A stretch of 64,000 nt of DNA from JAPHSX01 sp041554195 (GCA_041554195.1 JBFFMJ010000010.1:62001-126000), one strand, 5' to 3'; shown: positions 1-10,146, numbered from the stretch's first letter. The notes: generated from the letters alone by a model not told the origin. Made by a program: numbers and translations.

Positions 1-130
1 GAGGTTTTCCAATTTTCGAGCCCTATCACCTATGTGGTTTCACAACGTAAACATCATCAGTTAGACTCTGATATTCACTGACCAGTTGCCCCTAGGGCCG
101 CCTAAGTTTCTAATAAAAGGGAGTAGAACC

Positions 131-1246
131 ATGTTTAAACAAGCAGGAATCAGTCTTATAAGTGCCTCACTGCTACTGGCAGGTTGCGGTGGCGGCTCTT
201 CTAGTACATCCGACAGTGGACTTACCTACGATGGCCCAACCGCTGCTGTCGTGATTAGCTCAACCACCGAGGCCGATACCCTTGCTGGCACCATCATGTC
301 AATGGAGACTGACTCATCCTCCCTGCTCGGTGATGCCACCAGCCTTGCCATGGGCGTTTCCGTTAGTTCCGATGCTTCGGGGTCCATTGACCTGGATTCG
401 ATTGGTGACATCACTCGTCGGCTGAGCAAGCGAGTCATTGCCATCGAACCGAGTCCCACTATGCTTGCTGGCGTGACCCAAACTTCAACCGATCAGTGCG
501 ATCCTTACAACAGTTCCGTCGGCTCAGTCACCGCCACCGTCACACTCAGCAATTACAATGACGTTGATGGTTGGACCCCAACTAATGGCGACAGTTTCTC
601 CATGCGCTTCAGCAACTGCTTTATGCTTGATCTAGCGCAATCTGCTCCGGTTGACCCGAACGTGGGTGAACTTCTCAATGGATCGATGTCTCTGGTGTTC
701 ACTGATGTATCACTCTTCAATCCTGCAGCCATCAACCCTGCCTTCAGTGCCAGTTACAGCTTCAGCAACATTAGTGCACTCAGTACCGGCACTGGTGACA
801 AGGACTGGCTGCACGGCGGCTTTACGGCCAGCTTCAGTGGTGATGGCACAACGACGCCACTTCAGTTCACTTTCTCTGGTAGCTCACTCATCGTGCAGCA
901 CCTGAGCGGCGGTATCACCGAGTCGGCTCAACTGAGCAGCTTCTCCTTTGTCGATATTGCCGGCACAGATAACAGCTTTAGCTTCGATCATGATTACACC
1001 ATCGCCAGTACCGAGATTGGTGGTTCTGTGACTGTCGACACTGTATCAGCATTCGTAATTCCTGATATCTACATCTATACCTACCCAAACAGCGGTCAGA
1101 TAATCGTAACAGGTGCCAACAACGCAAAGGTTAGCCTCACCGCACAAGCGAATGGTGTGGATGTTTTACTCGATTACGATCTTGATGGCGATGGAACGTA
1201 TGAAACCGTTAATGTTCAGACCACTTGGTTTGCTTTACAACAGTGA
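131..1246 (+). CDS. Predicted outer-membrane lipoprotein, function unknown
   Basis: The 371-residue product starts with a short positive n-region and a hydrophobic core ending in the lipobox LLAGC, followed by a Gly/Ser-rich linker, so it should be lipidated and exported. The rest is Ser/Thr/Asp-rich and predicted to be beta-rich, with no family I recognise. I chose the ATG at 131 because it places the signal peptide at the N terminus; an upstream in-frame start at 86 would add 15 residues ahead of it. The reading frame ends just before a strong hairpin terminator, so it is probably transcribed alone. A C-terminal DYDLDGDGTYE segment looks like a calcium-binding loop. The annotation as a lipoprotein is firm; the role is unknown. 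Confidence 0.75.
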   Translation: MFKQAGISLISASLLLAGCGGGSSSTSDSGLTYDGPTAAVVISSTTEADTLAGTIMSMETDSSSLLGDATSLAMGVSVSSDASGSIDLDSIGDITRRLSKRVIAIEPSPTMLAGVTQTSTDQCDPYNSSVGSVTATVTLSNYNDVDGWTPTNGDSFSMRFSNCFMLDLAQSAPVDPNVGELLNGSMSLVFTDVSLFNPAAINPAFSASYSFSNISALSTGTGDKDWLHGGFTASFSGDGTTTPLQFTFSGSSLIVQHLSGGITESAQLSSFSFVDIAGTDNSFSFDHDYTIASTEIGGSVTVDTVSAFVIPDIYIYTYPNSGQIIVTGANNAKVSLTAQANGVDVLLDYDLDGDGTYETVNVQTTWFALQQ

Positions 1247-1264
1247 CCGAGCTGTCATTACAAT

Positions 1265-1294
1265 AAAAAGGCCGGCGAAAGGCCGGCCTTTTTA
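1265..1294. terminator. Bidirectional rho-independent terminator
   Basis: A GC-rich stem (AAGGCCGGC paired with GCCGGCCTT) closes on a GAAA loop. It is flanked by an A-run on the left and a T-run on the right. It lies between two convergent genes, the lipoprotein and mutY, and can serve both. Confidence 0.9.
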
Positions 1295-1308
1295 TTTGCC
1301 CCAACTCT

Positions 1309-2346
<1,038 letters not shown>

Positions 2347-4488
2347 CTAGAACTTGAACATATTCTTCAGCTTGTCCTCAACGCCCTTTTGTAGTTTCTT
2401 CTTCTCCTCATCGACCCTCTTATCGACCTGTTTCTTCACCTCGGCCTTCTTCTTCTCGACCTCGGCCTTTGCCTTGGCCTCGAAGATACCGGCGATATCG
2501 ACGCCAAATTTGGGTTCCGTGAAGGTGCCCTTGATGGTCACCGGCACCTTTTCCCCCCCCATCTCACCCGTACGCTGACCGCTGGCATCACGGATATCAG
2601 AGACGATGGTGGTATCGAGACGCAGATCCAGCTTCTCACTCACCAGATCGGCACTACCCTTGCCTGCCACCTGGAACAACGGGCTGCGGGCACTGAGGTC
2701 ATTCGTTGAGACCAGCCCATTTTTCACCTGGAAGCTGCCGGAGAGATCGGCAAAATCGGTCGCCTTCTTCTCCTCCTTGGGCGCAGGCTGCTTTTTATAG
2801 AGGGCATAGGCCTTGCGGATCAAATGGCCGAGATTCATACCGTTAACAGCACCATTGGCAAACTCAAAACTCCCCTTACCGTTTAGTGTTTTACGGATAT
2901 CCATCGGCTCCAGACCGCGTGCCGTCATCTTTGCCGCCAGCTGTGCCTTGCCGGTCACATACTCCTTACCCATAAAGTCCATGAGCAGCGGCCCTGACTG
3001 CACGCCACTAAGCTTCTCATTCAGCGAGATCAGCGGCTGCCTGCCGCTGACATCGAAGCCGATATCGCCGCTATAGCCGCCCTGATACAGATTGGCCGAG
3101 AGGGGGTGAACGCGGAACTTACCGCCCTTCGCCCTGACCGTGGTGACAATGGTATCGGTGCGCAGATTCATCACCTTGACCTTGCCGACGGTAAAGCTGC
3201 CGTCGATGTCTAATGAGCGCAGCAGCGCCAACGGTAACTCGATGGGAGCACTCGGCTCTGTTGGCGCACCGGGGGCGGTGGCCGGTTTGTCGCTGGGTGG
3301 CGGCAGGTAGCGATCCACATCCATCTCATCGAGATTAAGGGTGTAGCGGATCACCGGTGTGGCAAATTTGGCCACAGAGGCCTTGCCGCCGAAGGTCGTC
3401 TCATCAAGCTTGAGTGCAAGCCCGGTTAGCGCCACGCTATCCAGCCCAGCAGTAAACTGGCTGCTCAGTTTCGCCTTGCCCATGGTTGAAGGGTCAGCCA
3501 TCTCGGGCAGGGCGATACCGAGTCCGGCCAGCAGCTGGCGCGGCACAAATTCATTGGTGGTGAAGTTGCCGCTGAAACTCGGCTTGTCGATGATCTGCTT
3601 GCCCTCGGCACTGAGCTTAAGCTCCAGCCCCTGAGCACTCAGGCTGAGCGCCACGACGTTCAGGCTCTGGGCGGCAAGATCCACCGCCACACCACCGCCA
3701 AGGCGGGCCTCTAAGGTGCCGCCGGGCACCACCTTACCATGGAGTTTGGTGGTCAGCGCCATGCCGTCGATGCGATAGCGCTGTGCCAGCGGGTCGGCCG
3801 TGACATCACCGCTAAACTCCACCGCCCCTTCAAGCTTCGGGGCACTGCTGGCAAGCTGGGTGGAGAGCTTGAGCGGGATCGCCTCACCGATACGAATCTC
3901 ACCGCTGCTGAAATTAAACTGCTTCAGGGAGAAACTCTGCTTGTTTTGCTGGTCACTCCAGGAAACATTGGCCTCTTCGATAATAATGCCGCCTATGGCC
4001 AGCGCCTCAAGGAGCTGTTGCAGCTTCTGTGGGTCGGCCTCTGCGGCAGGCGCCTCTTCTGCCTTCGCTACGGCTTTCGGCTCAGCCTTTACCAGATCGT
4101 CCCAATTGGTCATACCATTGGCACGGCGCTGTAAATTGAGTTCCAGCCCGCGCAGCACCACGGTGTCGATCTCGGTCTGCATCTTCAGCAGTGGCAACAG
4201 TTTCACCCGCGCCTCGGCTGCGCCAATGCGCGCCATCGGCTTTTTGCCAAAGCCCTTGGCATTACCCAGCTCCATCGCCCCCAGCTCCAGCCCCAGCCAG
4301 GGGAAGAGCGAAAGATTAATCTCACCCTCTATATTCAGTTCACGCCCGGTCTGCTCCTGTACCTTGGCGGCTATGGTGTCGCGATAGTCGTTGGGGTCGA
4401 TAAACAGCGTCGCGCCGACAGCAACAATAACGAGCAGCAACAACAACGCACCGATTAAGCCAAAAATCCACTTCAATAAGCCTTTCAT
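2347..4488 (-). CDS. AsmA family protein
   Basis: A 713-residue envelope protein with an N-terminal membrane anchor (about residues 7-30, GLIGALLLLLVIVAVGATLF) followed by a long periplasmic region. The opening DPNDYRDTIAAKVQEQTGR and the GxLEL/NAKG segments are typical of the AsmA/TamB-like group, which is linked to lipid transport or outer-membrane assembly. Residues 645-706 form a highly charged Lys/Glu-rich tail likely to be coiled coil. The gene is immediately upstream of mutY with no spacer. The family assignment is secure; the substrate is not known. Confidence 0.9.
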   Translation of the reverse strand: MKGLLKWIFGLIGALLLLLVIVAVGATLFIDPNDYRDTIAAKVQEQTGRELNIEGEINLSLFPWLGLELGAMELGNAKGFGKKPMARIGAAEARVKLLPLLKMQTEIDTVVLRGLELNLQRRANGMTNWDDLVKAEPKAVAKAEEAPAAEADPQKLQQLLEALAIGGIIIEEANVSWSDQQNKQSFSLKQFNFSSGEIRIGEAIPLKLSTQLASSAPKLEGAVEFSGDVTADPLAQRYRIDGMALTTKLHGKVVPGGTLEARLGGGVAVDLAAQSLNVVALSLSAQGLELKLSAEGKQIIDKPSFSGNFTTNEFVPRQLLAGLGIALPEMADPSTMGKAKLSSQFTAGLDSVALTGLALKLDETTFGGKASVAKFATPVIRYTLNLDEMDVDRYLPPPSDKPATAPGAPTEPSAPIELPLALLRSLDIDGSFTVGKVKVMNLRTDTIVTTVRAKGGKFRVHPLSANLYQGGYSGDIGFDVSGRQPLISLNEKLSGVQSGPLLMDFMGKEYVTGKAQLAAKMTARGLEPMDIRKTLNGKGSFEFANGAVNGMNLGHLIRKAYALYKKQPAPKEEKKATDFADLSGSFQVKNGLVSTNDLSARSPLFQVAGKGSADLVSEKLDLRLDTTIVSDIRDASGQRTGEMGGEKVPVTIKGTFTEPKFGVDIAGIFEAKAKAEVEKKKAEVKKQVDKRVDEEKKKLQKGVEDKLKNMFKF

Positions 4489-4673
4489 GCAGCAATTCCC
4501 TCCCGGAACAAATACGGTTTATCTGCCAAGTCTATCACCCCAACACCTCGCTGCATTCTATTGTTAATGAGAAAATGCTAATATACTCTGATCTCCCACG
4601 CCGGGGCAGCGGAAGAAAGGCGTTTTCTCCCAGCAGGATGCTTCCTGAATTATTAGCCTTTTGGGGATTTTCA

Positions 4674-5507
4674 ATGCCTATAACCCTGTTCGACAATGGT
4701 AGCCATAAATGTATCGCCTTTCCTGATCTTGTCACCTGCGAGGGCTTCAGAGAAGCGAAGGACGAGGGCAAGAGCTGCGACAGCGTACAGGCCAATCAGT
4801 TTCTTATCGTCAACAATGAGCACGCGGCGCTGATCGATCCCGGCGGCAACCTCACATACAGCCGTCTGTTCATGGGTATTGGCGAGTATGTCTTCCCGAA
4901 GAACCTCGACTTTGTGATCGCCTCACACCAGGACCCCGACATTATCGCCTCGCTCAACAAGTGGCTGGTCGGCACCAACTGTCGTGTACTGGTACCCGAG
5001 CTGTGGCGACACTTCGTACCCCACGTTTGCTCACCCGGTGCCACCAAGGGACGCATGCACGGCATCCCCGACGAGGGCATGGATATTGAGATCGGCGGTG
5101 CCGCCTTTAAGGCGATCCCGGCTCACTTCCTGCACTCCGAGGGCAACTTTCACTTCTACGACCCGGTCAGCAAGATCCTCTTCACCGGCGATGTGGGCAC
5201 CTCCGGCGTACCTGAGGAGCAGTGCGGTATGCCTATCGACAACTTCGAGGCGCACATCCCGAAGATGGAGGGCTTCCACAAACGCTATATGAACTCCAAC
5301 CGTGTCTGTCGCTACTGGGCCAATATGGTGCGTGAGATGGATGTGGAGATGATCGTGCCGCAACACGGCGCACGCATCGACGGCAAAGAGAACGTGAACA
5401 AATTTCTCGACTGGTTCCAGGGGCTGGAGTGTGGCGTCGACCTGATGACCCAGGAGAACTTCAAGATACCCGGTGCGGGCGCGGCGAAGATCTCCGTCGC
5501 AGCGTAA
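4674..5507 (+). CDS. Oxygen-binding diiron protein-like metallo-beta-lactamase fold protein
   Basis: The 277-residue protein has the metallo-beta-lactamase fold of the flavodiiron protein core but no flavodoxin or rubredoxin domain. Probable diiron ligands are H85, D87 and D89 (SHQDPDI), H154 (AHFLHSEGN), D173 (FTGDVG) and H231 (PQHG). Flavodiiron proteins use HxExDH, so D87 stands where Glu is usual. Related stand-alone domains are called ODP (oxygen-binding diiron proteins) and are discussed as oxygen sensors or reductases. ATG 4674 was chosen because GGGGA lies about eight bases upstream; an open frame extends to 4575 without a good ribosome site. It is a single-gene unit with its own terminator. 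Confidence 0.8.
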   Translation: MPITLFDNGSHKCIAFPDLVTCEGFREAKDEGKSCDSVQANQFLIVNNEHAALIDPGGNLTYSRLFMGIGEYVFPKNLDFVIASHQDPDIIASLNKWLVGTNCRVLVPELWRHFVPHVCSPGATKGRMHGIPDEGMDIEIGGAAFKAIPAHFLHSEGNFHFYDPVSKILFTGDVGTSGVPEEQCGMPIDNFEAHIPKMEGFHKRYMNSNRVCRYWANMVREMDVEMIVPQHGARIDGKENVNKFLDWFQGLECGVDLMTQENFKIPGAGAAKISVAA

Positions 5508-5530
5508 GCCCGGCGATAGCAAAAACATAA

Positions 5531-5562
5531 AAAAGCCCGAACGCATGTTCGGGCTTTTTTTG
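5531..5562 (+). terminator. Rho-independent terminator
   Basis: The stem AAAAGCCCGAAC pairs with GTTCGGGCTTTT around a short GCAT loop and is followed by T residues. It terminates the diiron protein gene and separates it from the tRNA gene on the opposite strand. Confidence 0.9.
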
Positions 5563-5580
5563 TGCATCAATGAAATAATT

Positions 5581-5654
5581 TGGAGCGGGTAGCGGGAGTC
5601 GAACCCGCCTCTCTAGCTTGGGAAGCTAGGGTAATACCGATATACGATACCCGC
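5581..5654 (-). tRNA. tRNA-Gly (anticodon CCC)
   Basis: Read on the minus strand, this is a 74-nt cloverleaf with acceptor stem GCGGGTA/TACCCGC, discriminator T and an encoded CCA end. The anticodon arm is CTAGC-TTCCCAA-GCTAG, giving anticodon CCC, and the T arm contains GGTTCGACTCC. The D arm (GTATATCGGTATTAC) resembles that of tRNA-Gly(TCC) rather than the classical CCC species. Confidence 0.95.
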
Positions 5655-5706
5655 GAAACGCATCGATTCTAGCATTACCATGAAGCCGTGCCCATTACCT
5701 ATTGGC

Positions 5707-7536
5707 TTAGAGTGAATTCCAGAGGTCGGAGAAATCACCATCCTTCTTTTTCTTCGCCTCTTCCTCAGACCGGGTCAGGCCGTGAAGTTGACGATTCATC
5801 TGCTCCAGCGACATCTCCTCATCGGCGGCCACTGAAACAGCGTGAAAGTGGTAGGCATCGAACAGTGGCGAAACGACGACCCTGTCGTGCAGTGTCAGCG
5901 GCACCTCTTTGCCATCGACCACCAGAAACAACTGTTTACTGTGAATACCCGGCAAATGCGGCAGGAACAGCTGTGGCTTGTGGTCAGCGCCAATACCCAG
6001 CAAACAGTAGAGGGCAGTACGGCGCCTCTCCTGACGGGCCAACACCAGCGCGGGCTCCATGCTATCGGCTAGGCGCATCACACCTGTCGAAATAGTGCTC
6101 CCCTCATCATCGTTTAGCCAGCGCACCATGCACAGGTGCATCAGTTTATCGGTGCCCTCCTGCACCCCTACCAGCTCGCCCACCTGGAACGGCTCCATCT
6201 TCTCCTTCTCAAACTCCAGACAGTAACCCGTATCGGTATAGTCACGCTGCTGCGCCTGAATAAAACGGTACTCGCGCTCATCCACCTCACTTGACCAGGA
6301 CTTCTGTGTGATCTCGGTAGCGCGGAAGATACTGCTCCAGACATCCTCTTCGGCACGCTCGCCCATCACCGTGCCCAGATTATTCTCCTCACACTCCTCC
6401 TGCAGCGTAAACGTCAGCTCCTCCAGTTCATCACTCATGTGCTGATCACTAATGCCCTGAGCCGTGGCCTCCGCCTTTTCCTGTAGCAGATGGAAGATGC
6501 CGCTCATGCCGATGGCCACCTCCACCCGTACATTGCTGCGGGTGCGTTCATGGCGCTCGCCGTCAAAGGTGCGCCAGCAGGAACGGAGCGTCTCCAGAGT
6601 CGCACGCGAAATGGTACTGCCGCCCTTCGGTTTAAGCTGCTCCTCTTCACCCAGCTGCTCCAGCAGGCCTGCAATACGCCGCTCCAGCGAGCTCAAGTCC
6701 AGCAACAACCCGGCCTGCTTATCGCCATCACACTCCTTGCAGCACACCTCGGTAAGCTTGGTGTGGGGGGCATCGGCCTCACGGCGGATGCAGTAACCCA
6801 CCAGCTCCTCACCACGCATGCCGGCCTCCACCAGCTCGCAGCGCTCCTGCCACATCGGCATATTGGCTAACAGCTGTGCCGTCTGCGCACGGTTGAACAG
6901 CTGCGGGTCGAGCATCGACAGCAGCAGCGCCTGCTTATACTCCCCCTCAATGGTTGTTGTCAGGTCGGTTAATGGTGACTTCACCTTCTCCTGCTGACGG
7001 CGGTTTTCCCGCGCCGTCCAATAAAGCCGGTGCAGTGCCAGCCACACCCCGCCCGGGGCACTACGGTGAATCAGGCGATAGTTACAGAGGATTCGATTGA
7101 GGTAGTAGACCAGGCGGTGTACTGACTCCAGCCACAACCGGCTGTGGGTCATGCGGTAGAACCAGGAGGCATTCTCCTCACTGTTCAGCACCGCCTGATA
7201 GGCGATCACCACCTCGTGCAGAATACCGGTAGAAAACTGCGCCACCCGCACACTCTTCTTCGGTAACGGGAAGGGCATTGCGCTGTAGTGGCGCTCCAGC
7301 GACTCCAGCACCGCATGTAGCGGGGTACTGATTCCCTCCATCATCTCAAAGCGCTCAGCCAGCGGAATATCGAGCCGATTCACCTCACGCATCACCTCGT
7401 AAAGCCGCTTGGCGGTCTCACCGGCGTGCCCCAGCGGCAGCTCCTCCACCCAGCGCTGAACTGCCGCGGCTCGGGTATCGAAGGAATTCTCAGCAGGGGG
7501 CTGTTGCTCGGGGATACGAAAAGAGAATGAGTCCAT
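5707..7536 (-). CDS. Large conserved protein, possible PilZ-like C-terminal region
   Basis: A 609-residue, mainly helical soluble protein without signal peptide or membrane segment. Residues 1-400 are helical and acidic. The last ~150 residues turn beta-rich and contain FQVGELVGVQ and LCMVRWLNDDEGSTISTGVMRL, a layout seen in large gammaproteobacterial proteins with degenerate PilZ-like (cyclic-di-GMP related) domains. I see no intact RxxxR plus (D/N)xSxxG PilZ motif, so nucleotide binding is not supported. It is transcribed alone, divergent from thiS. Function unknown. Confidence 0.6.
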   Translation of the reverse strand: MDSFSFRIPEQQPPAENSFDTRAAAVQRWVEELPLGHAGETAKRLYEVMREVNRLDIPLAERFEMMEGISTPLHAVLESLERHYSAMPFPLPKKSVRVAQFSTGILHEVVIAYQAVLNSEENASWFYRMTHSRLWLESVHRLVYYLNRILCNYRLIHRSAPGGVWLALHRLYWTARENRRQQEKVKSPLTDLTTTIEGEYKQALLLSMLDPQLFNRAQTAQLLANMPMWQERCELVEAGMRGEELVGYCIRREADAPHTKLTEVCCKECDGDKQAGLLLDLSSLERRIAGLLEQLGEEEQLKPKGGSTISRATLETLRSCWRTFDGERHERTRSNVRVEVAIGMSGIFHLLQEKAEATAQGISDQHMSDELEELTFTLQEECEENNLGTVMGERAEEDVWSSIFRATEITQKSWSSEVDEREYRFIQAQQRDYTDTGYCLEFEKEKMEPFQVGELVGVQEGTDKLMHLCMVRWLNDDEGSTISTGVMRLADSMEPALVLARQERRRTALYCLLGIGADHKPQLFLPHLPGIHSKQLFLVVDGKEVPLTLHDRVVVSPLFDAYHFHAVSVAADEEMSLEQMNRQLHGLTRSEEEAKKKKDGDFSDLWNSL

Positions 7537-7615
7537 TACTAACCTTATGCATGTTCTGGGGGAGCGGCAAAGGGGCCGCGTAAATCAACATCAATATTTA
7601 TAGATATAATGGACA

Positions 7616-7645
7616 TTGACGATAAATGCACCCCATCTTTATAAC
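7616..7645 (+). promoter_or_regulatory. Candidate sigma-70 promoter for thiSG
   Basis: TTGACG and TATAAC are separated by 18 bases, upstream of thiS. The leader would be about 60 nt. I found no CUGAGA-type TPP riboswitch core in the interval. Confidence 0.45.
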
Positions 7646-7711
7646 TTTATACCGAATATAACGTTTCGAGCCGTTGACGCCTATAGAGCCTAAAGGCTAG
7701 TCTTTGCGCCC

Positions 7712-7912
7712 ATGAATATCTATCTAAACGGTAAGGCACGCGAAGTGCCCGACAATTGTAGCGCCGCGCAGCTGGTTGCAGAGCTAGGGCTCAGCGGCAA
7801 GCGTATCGCCATGGAGGTCAACATGGAGATCGTACCACGCAGCCGCTACGGCGATCACACCCTGCAGGCCGACGACAAGGTGGAGATCGTCCACGCCATC
7901 GGCGGTGGTTAG
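7712..7912 (+). CDS. thiS: Sulfur carrier protein ThiS
   Basis: A 66-residue ubiquitin-like protein ending in HAIGGG; the C-terminal Gly-Gly is adenylated and thiocarboxylated to deliver sulfur for the thiazole ring of thiamine. Length and fold pattern (MNIYLNGK..., VEIVHAIGGG) are typical. It is followed after 72 bases by thiG, its partner enzyme, and then trmB. ThiF and ThiH or ThiO are not in this window. Confidence 0.97.
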   Translation: MNIYLNGKAREVPDNCSAAQLVAELGLSGKRIAMEVNMEIVPRSRYGDHTLQADDKVEIVHAIGGG

Positions 7913-7984
7913 GCCCTGCCACCCCGGCACGTTATAATCCCCTCACTTTTTTCGCCACACCAAACCCAATTGCAGGAATCCAGC

Positions 7985-8773
7985 ATGGCACAGAACAATG
8001 ATCCGCTGATCATCGCAGGCGTCGAATACCAGTCACGTCTCCTTACCGGCACCGGCAAGTACAAGGACATGGAAGAGACCCGTCTTGCCACCGAGGCGGC
8101 CGGGGCTGAGATCGTCACCGTGGCGATCCGCCGCTCCAACATCGGCCAGAATCCCGATGAGCCCAACCTGCTGGAGGTACTGCCACCGGAGAAGTACACC
8201 ATCCTGCCCAACACCGCCGGCTGCTACACCGCCGAAGATGCGGTGCGTACCTGCCGTCTGGCCCGTGAACTGCTCGACGGCCACAAACTGGTCAAGCTTG
8301 AGGTGCTGGGCGACGAGAAGACCCTCTACCCCGACGTCAGTGCCACCCTGGAGGCCGCCGAGACCCTGGTGAAGGACGGCTTCGATGTGATGGTCTACAC
8401 CTCGGATGACCCGATCCTCGCCAAGCGCCTGGAGGAGATCGGCTGCTGCGCCGTAATGCCGCTGGCCGCCCCCATCGGCTCCGGGCTCGGGGTACAGAAC
8501 CCCTACAACATCCTCACCATCGTCGAGAACGCCAAGGTACCGATCCTGGTCGATGCCGGTGTCGGCACCGCCAGTGATGCCGCCTTCGCCATGGAGCTGG
8601 GCGTCGATGGCGTGTTGATGAACACCGCCATCGCCGGGGCACAGAACCCGGTACTGATGGCCTCGGCGATGAAGAAGGCGGTAGAGGCCGGACGCGAAGC
8701 CTTTAAGGCCGGACGTATCCCGCGCAAGCGCTATGCCTCCGCCTCCAGCCCCATCGACGGGACGTTTTTCTAA
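7985..8773 (+). CDS. thiG: Thiazole synthase ThiG
   Basis: Catalyses formation of the thiamine thiazole phosphate from 1-deoxy-D-xylulose 5-phosphate, dehydroglycine and ThiS thiocarboxylate. The 262-residue TIM barrel contains the signature segments SRLLTGTGKY, TVAIRR, VKLEVLGDEKTLYPD (the Schiff-base Lys lies here) and DAGVGTASDAA. ATG 7985 was chosen because AGGAA lies seven bases upstream; an in-frame TTG at 7970 would add five residues. Probably co-transcribed with thiS. Confidence 0.97.
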   Translation: MAQNNDPLIIAGVEYQSRLLTGTGKYKDMEETRLATEAAGAEIVTVAIRRSNIGQNPDEPNLLEVLPPEKYTILPNTAGCYTAEDAVRTCRLARELLDGHKLVKLEVLGDEKTLYPDVSATLEAAETLVKDGFDVMVYTSDDPILAKRLEEIGCCAVMPLAAPIGSGLGVQNPYNILTIVENAKVPILVDAGVGTASDAAFAMELGVDGVLMNTAIAGAQNPVLMASAMKKAVEAGREAFKAGRIPRKRYASASSPIDGTFF

Positions 8774-8789
8774 CCCTTGTTCAACCGCA

Positions 8790-8822
8790 AAGGACGCTAA
8801 GTTACGCATTACTTAGCGCCTT
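8790..8822. repeat. Intergenic imperfect palindrome
   Basis: AAGGACGCTAAGT and ACTTAGCGCCTT form an imperfect inverted repeat with one bulged base. A further copy of the word TTTGCGCTAAG follows at 8831. It lies between thiG and trmB and looks like a dispersed intergenic repeat that may weaken read-through. It has no T-run, so I do not call it a terminator. Confidence 0.5.
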
Positions 8823-8849
8823 GCGCGTACTTTGCGCTAAGACATATTC

Positions 8850-9542
8850 ATGAGCGATAAGATCCCCTACCTGCGCCGCATCCGCTCCTTCGTTCGCCGC
8901 GAAGGCCGCCTCACGCCCGGACAGCAACGCGCAATGGAGGAGCTGTTCCCCCGTTTTGGCATCGAAGCCGGGGAGGATATGCTCGACCTCGACGCCACCT
9001 TTGAACGTAGCGCACCACGCATCCTTGAAATTGGCTTCGGCAACGGCGAAACACTCGCCGAGATCGCAAAGAACCACCCCGAGAACGACTACCTCGGCAT
9101 CGAGGTCCATCGCCCCGGTGTCGGCCACCTGCTGCAACGCATCGAAGAGCAGGGGATCACCAATTTAAGAGTAATGAGCGAAGACGCCGTCGAGATCATA
9201 GAAAAGCAGATCCCCGACGGATCACTCGACGCCCTCTACCTCTTCTTCCCCGACCCCTGGCACAAAAAGAAGCACCACAAGCGCCGTCAGGTCAATCCCG
9301 CCTGGGCTCAGCTGGTGAGAAGAAAACTCAAACTCGGCGGCAGACTGCACATGGCCACCGACTGGGAAAACTACGCCGAACAGATGCGCGACGTACTCAA
9401 CGCCGCCGAAGGTTTCCGCAACACCTCAACCACCGGCGACTACGTCAGCAAACCCGACTACCGACCCGAGACCAAGTTCGAGCGTCGCGGTCTACGGCTA
9501 GGGCATGGGGTATGGGATCTGGTTTTTGAAAAGATGTGTTAA
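8850..9542 (+). CDS. trmB: tRNA (guanine-N7-)-methyltransferase TrmB
   Basis: A 230-residue SAM-dependent methyltransferase that forms m7G46 in tRNA. The SAM-binding motif is ILEIGFGNGETLAEIA (about 52-67), and the family signature FPDPWHKKKHHKRR (about 131-144) follows. The C-terminal TKFERRG motif is also characteristic. It follows thiS-thiG, the usual order in many gammaproteobacteria. Confidence 0.97.
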   Translation: MSDKIPYLRRIRSFVRREGRLTPGQQRAMEELFPRFGIEAGEDMLDLDATFERSAPRILEIGFGNGETLAEIAKNHPENDYLGIEVHRPGVGHLLQRIEEQGITNLRVMSEDAVEIIEKQIPDGSLDALYLFFPDPWHKKKHHKRRQVNPAWAQLVRRKLKLGGRLHMATDWENYAEQMRDVLNAAEGFRNTSTTGDYVSKPDYRPETKFERRGLRLGHGVWDLVFEKMC

Positions 9543-9707
9543 CACTCAGTCACATTGCTCTGCATTGCACATCGCTTTACTCTCTCGCCCCATCGTAATA
9601 ACCTTAATTTTTATCTATATACGTTCTGTATGATTCGGAAATAACAACACTGTGCATTGTTAACTGTTAGGCTAACAACAAACGTGAAAAACAAGGAAGA
9701 AAGTACA

Positions 9708-9903
9708 ATGAAAGGGACTCAATGGATACTCCATGCATCAGACGAAACTAAAGGTGTTTTTGAATCAATTGAAGAGGCTAAAAAATAGAGCGCACCGCTT
9801 CCTCAAAGAGGAAAATACTATTAAAGTCACAAGTTATAATGCTTCAGCACCATGCCTGTCGTACTTCTATGATCATGAAGTTCAGTCATGGATTAAGGCA
9901 TAA
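9708..9903 (+). pseudogene. Small hypothetical gene split by a frameshift in an A6 run
   Basis: An ATG preceded by AAGGAAG opens a 26-codon frame (MKGTQWILHASDETKGVFES...) that stops at TAG 9786. Removing one A from the run at 9780-9785 joins it to a second frame (...EEAKNRAHRFLKEENTIKV...) ending at 9901-9903. The joined product is about 64 residues, acidic and well balanced in composition on both sides. This could be a real frameshift mutation, a sequencing error in a homopolymer, or slippage-dependent expression. I do not recognise the protein family. Confidence 0.5.
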
Positions 9904-10080
9904 TTCAGGATCGGGCGACCACCCATAGAGTGGGTAGGGCCAGGCGAAACCCTCCATCTGCCGCATCCGTCTACCATGAACGCCTCGGCGGCTCTTCCAG
10001 AACACAGACACACTATCTAAACACTGCCCCGCATGAGTGGGCAGCAGATCAGATTGTCGCTACTTCCTACGAAAAATTTG

Positions 10081-10104
10081 GTGGGTTACGCTTCGCCAAC
10101 CCAC
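10081..10104. repeat. GTGGGTT palindrome of an intergenic repeat
   Basis: GTGGGTT (10081-10087) and AACCCAC (10098-10104) flank ACGCTTCGCC. This is the common gammaproteobacterial intergenic word 'GTGGGTTACGCTTCGCCAAC'. The remaining sequence from 9904 to 10146 shows another GTAGGGCCAGGCGAAACCC-like piece near 9931 and no credible gene; an open frame at 9930-10301 there has no coding character. Confidence 0.6.
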
Positions 10105-10146
10105 TCTACGATTTACATCCGCATATGAAAAACTGCGTGCTGAAAT

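Noticed and set aside
7537..7711. Possible TPP riboswitch upstream of thiS
   Set aside because: No CUGAGA-type core or matching P2/P4 helices could be found; GGGGAGCGGCAAAGGGGCCGC is GC-rich but not a riboswitch signature.
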